A stretch of DNA of 64,000 bases, taken from NCBI GenBank assembly GCA_963788145.1, contig CAWBFQ010000002.1, positions 1-64,000 of the forward strand, given 5' to 3'. Position numbers and translations under genes: made by a program. Source of the DNA: UTCFX2 sp963788145. Its GTDB lineage: Bacteria; Chloroflexota; Anaerolineae; Anaerolineales; UBA4823. Shown here piece after piece: positions 63,979 to 64,000 of the stretch. How positions within the stretch are numbered: position 1 is the stretch's first letter; each line of letters begins with the position of its first letter. The notes beneath the pieces are model-generated. The model made no database searches, had not been told where the DNA came from, and saw only the letters and a list, made by a program, of their open reading frames with translations.

Positions 63979-64000
63979 TCGCTGCTCATCCTGTTTATCG

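Overview
The window reads as a single chromosomal stretch of a Chloroflexota bacterium, most likely class Anaerolineae. That assignment is an inference from the gene set: a TrpB2-type tryptophan synthase beta, a DHH-CBS-tRNA nucleotidyltransferase fusion, a COG3375 acetyltransferase beside MenC, an archaeal/eukaryotic-type ProRS with a Cys-rich tail, a DUF3536 GH57 glycosidase next to glgA, and many PD40-propeller envelope proteins. No tRNA, rRNA, CRISPR array or insertion sequence was recognised.

Layout. 0-1.6 kb: the 3' end of an RHS/YD-repeat polymorphic-toxin gene with an AT-rich tip, a small membrane protein that could be its immunity partner, and a displaced RHS core fragment. 1.7-10 kb: a toroid-fold protein, a small membrane protein, an RNB-domain RNase, the msrPQ methionine sulfoxide repair pair, an atypical SDR, and a GNAT-MenC pair. 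10-21 kb: glycogen/alpha-glucan metabolism (malQ, glgC, glgA, GH57, GH13) with an SRPBCC-PDZ-DinB fusion. 21-31 kb: an envelope region with a rhodanese, a sortase and its probable substrate, a cNMP-binding/TPR membrane protein, a PD40 lipoprotein, and two tandem proteins that join a sigma-factor-like domain, one membrane segment, an RseB/LolA-like domain and a beta-propeller. 31-42 kb: pyruvate dehydrogenase E1alpha/E1beta/E2, an MFS carrier, a site-2 protease, a cation/proton antiporter with a PII-like protein, and trpB2 under a tryptophan T-box. 42-54 kb, all minus strand: folA, thyA, ribF, truB, nrnA, rbfA, infB, rnpM, nusA, a GNAT protein and the CCA-transferase fusion. 54-64 kb: two peptide-type ABC permeases, mazG, a LOG-like protein, a secreted protein behind a structured leader, proS, rpsO and pnp.

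Nine genes (RHS, rhodanese, sortase, cNMP-TPR, PD40 lipoprotein, E2, nrnA, proS, pnp) are each split by small frameshifts. Nearly all are explained by one extra base, and they include genes that should be essential. I read these as sequence or assembly errors (insertion-biased) and annotate each as one gene, with the break position.

Most interesting biology: (i) the tandem membrane-tethered sigma-like/RseB-like/propeller proteins at 26.6-31.4 kb, which look like one-piece envelope-stress sensors; (ii) an unassigned structured leader with promoter, nested helices and a terminator-like hairpin before a secreted protein at 58.4-58.6 kb; (iii) an H-type pseudoknot in the rpsO leader, resembling the E. 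coli S15 operator; (iv) a perfect inverted repeat carrying two back-to-back extended -10 boxes that would give leaderless mRNAs for both flanking genes at 54.4 kb.
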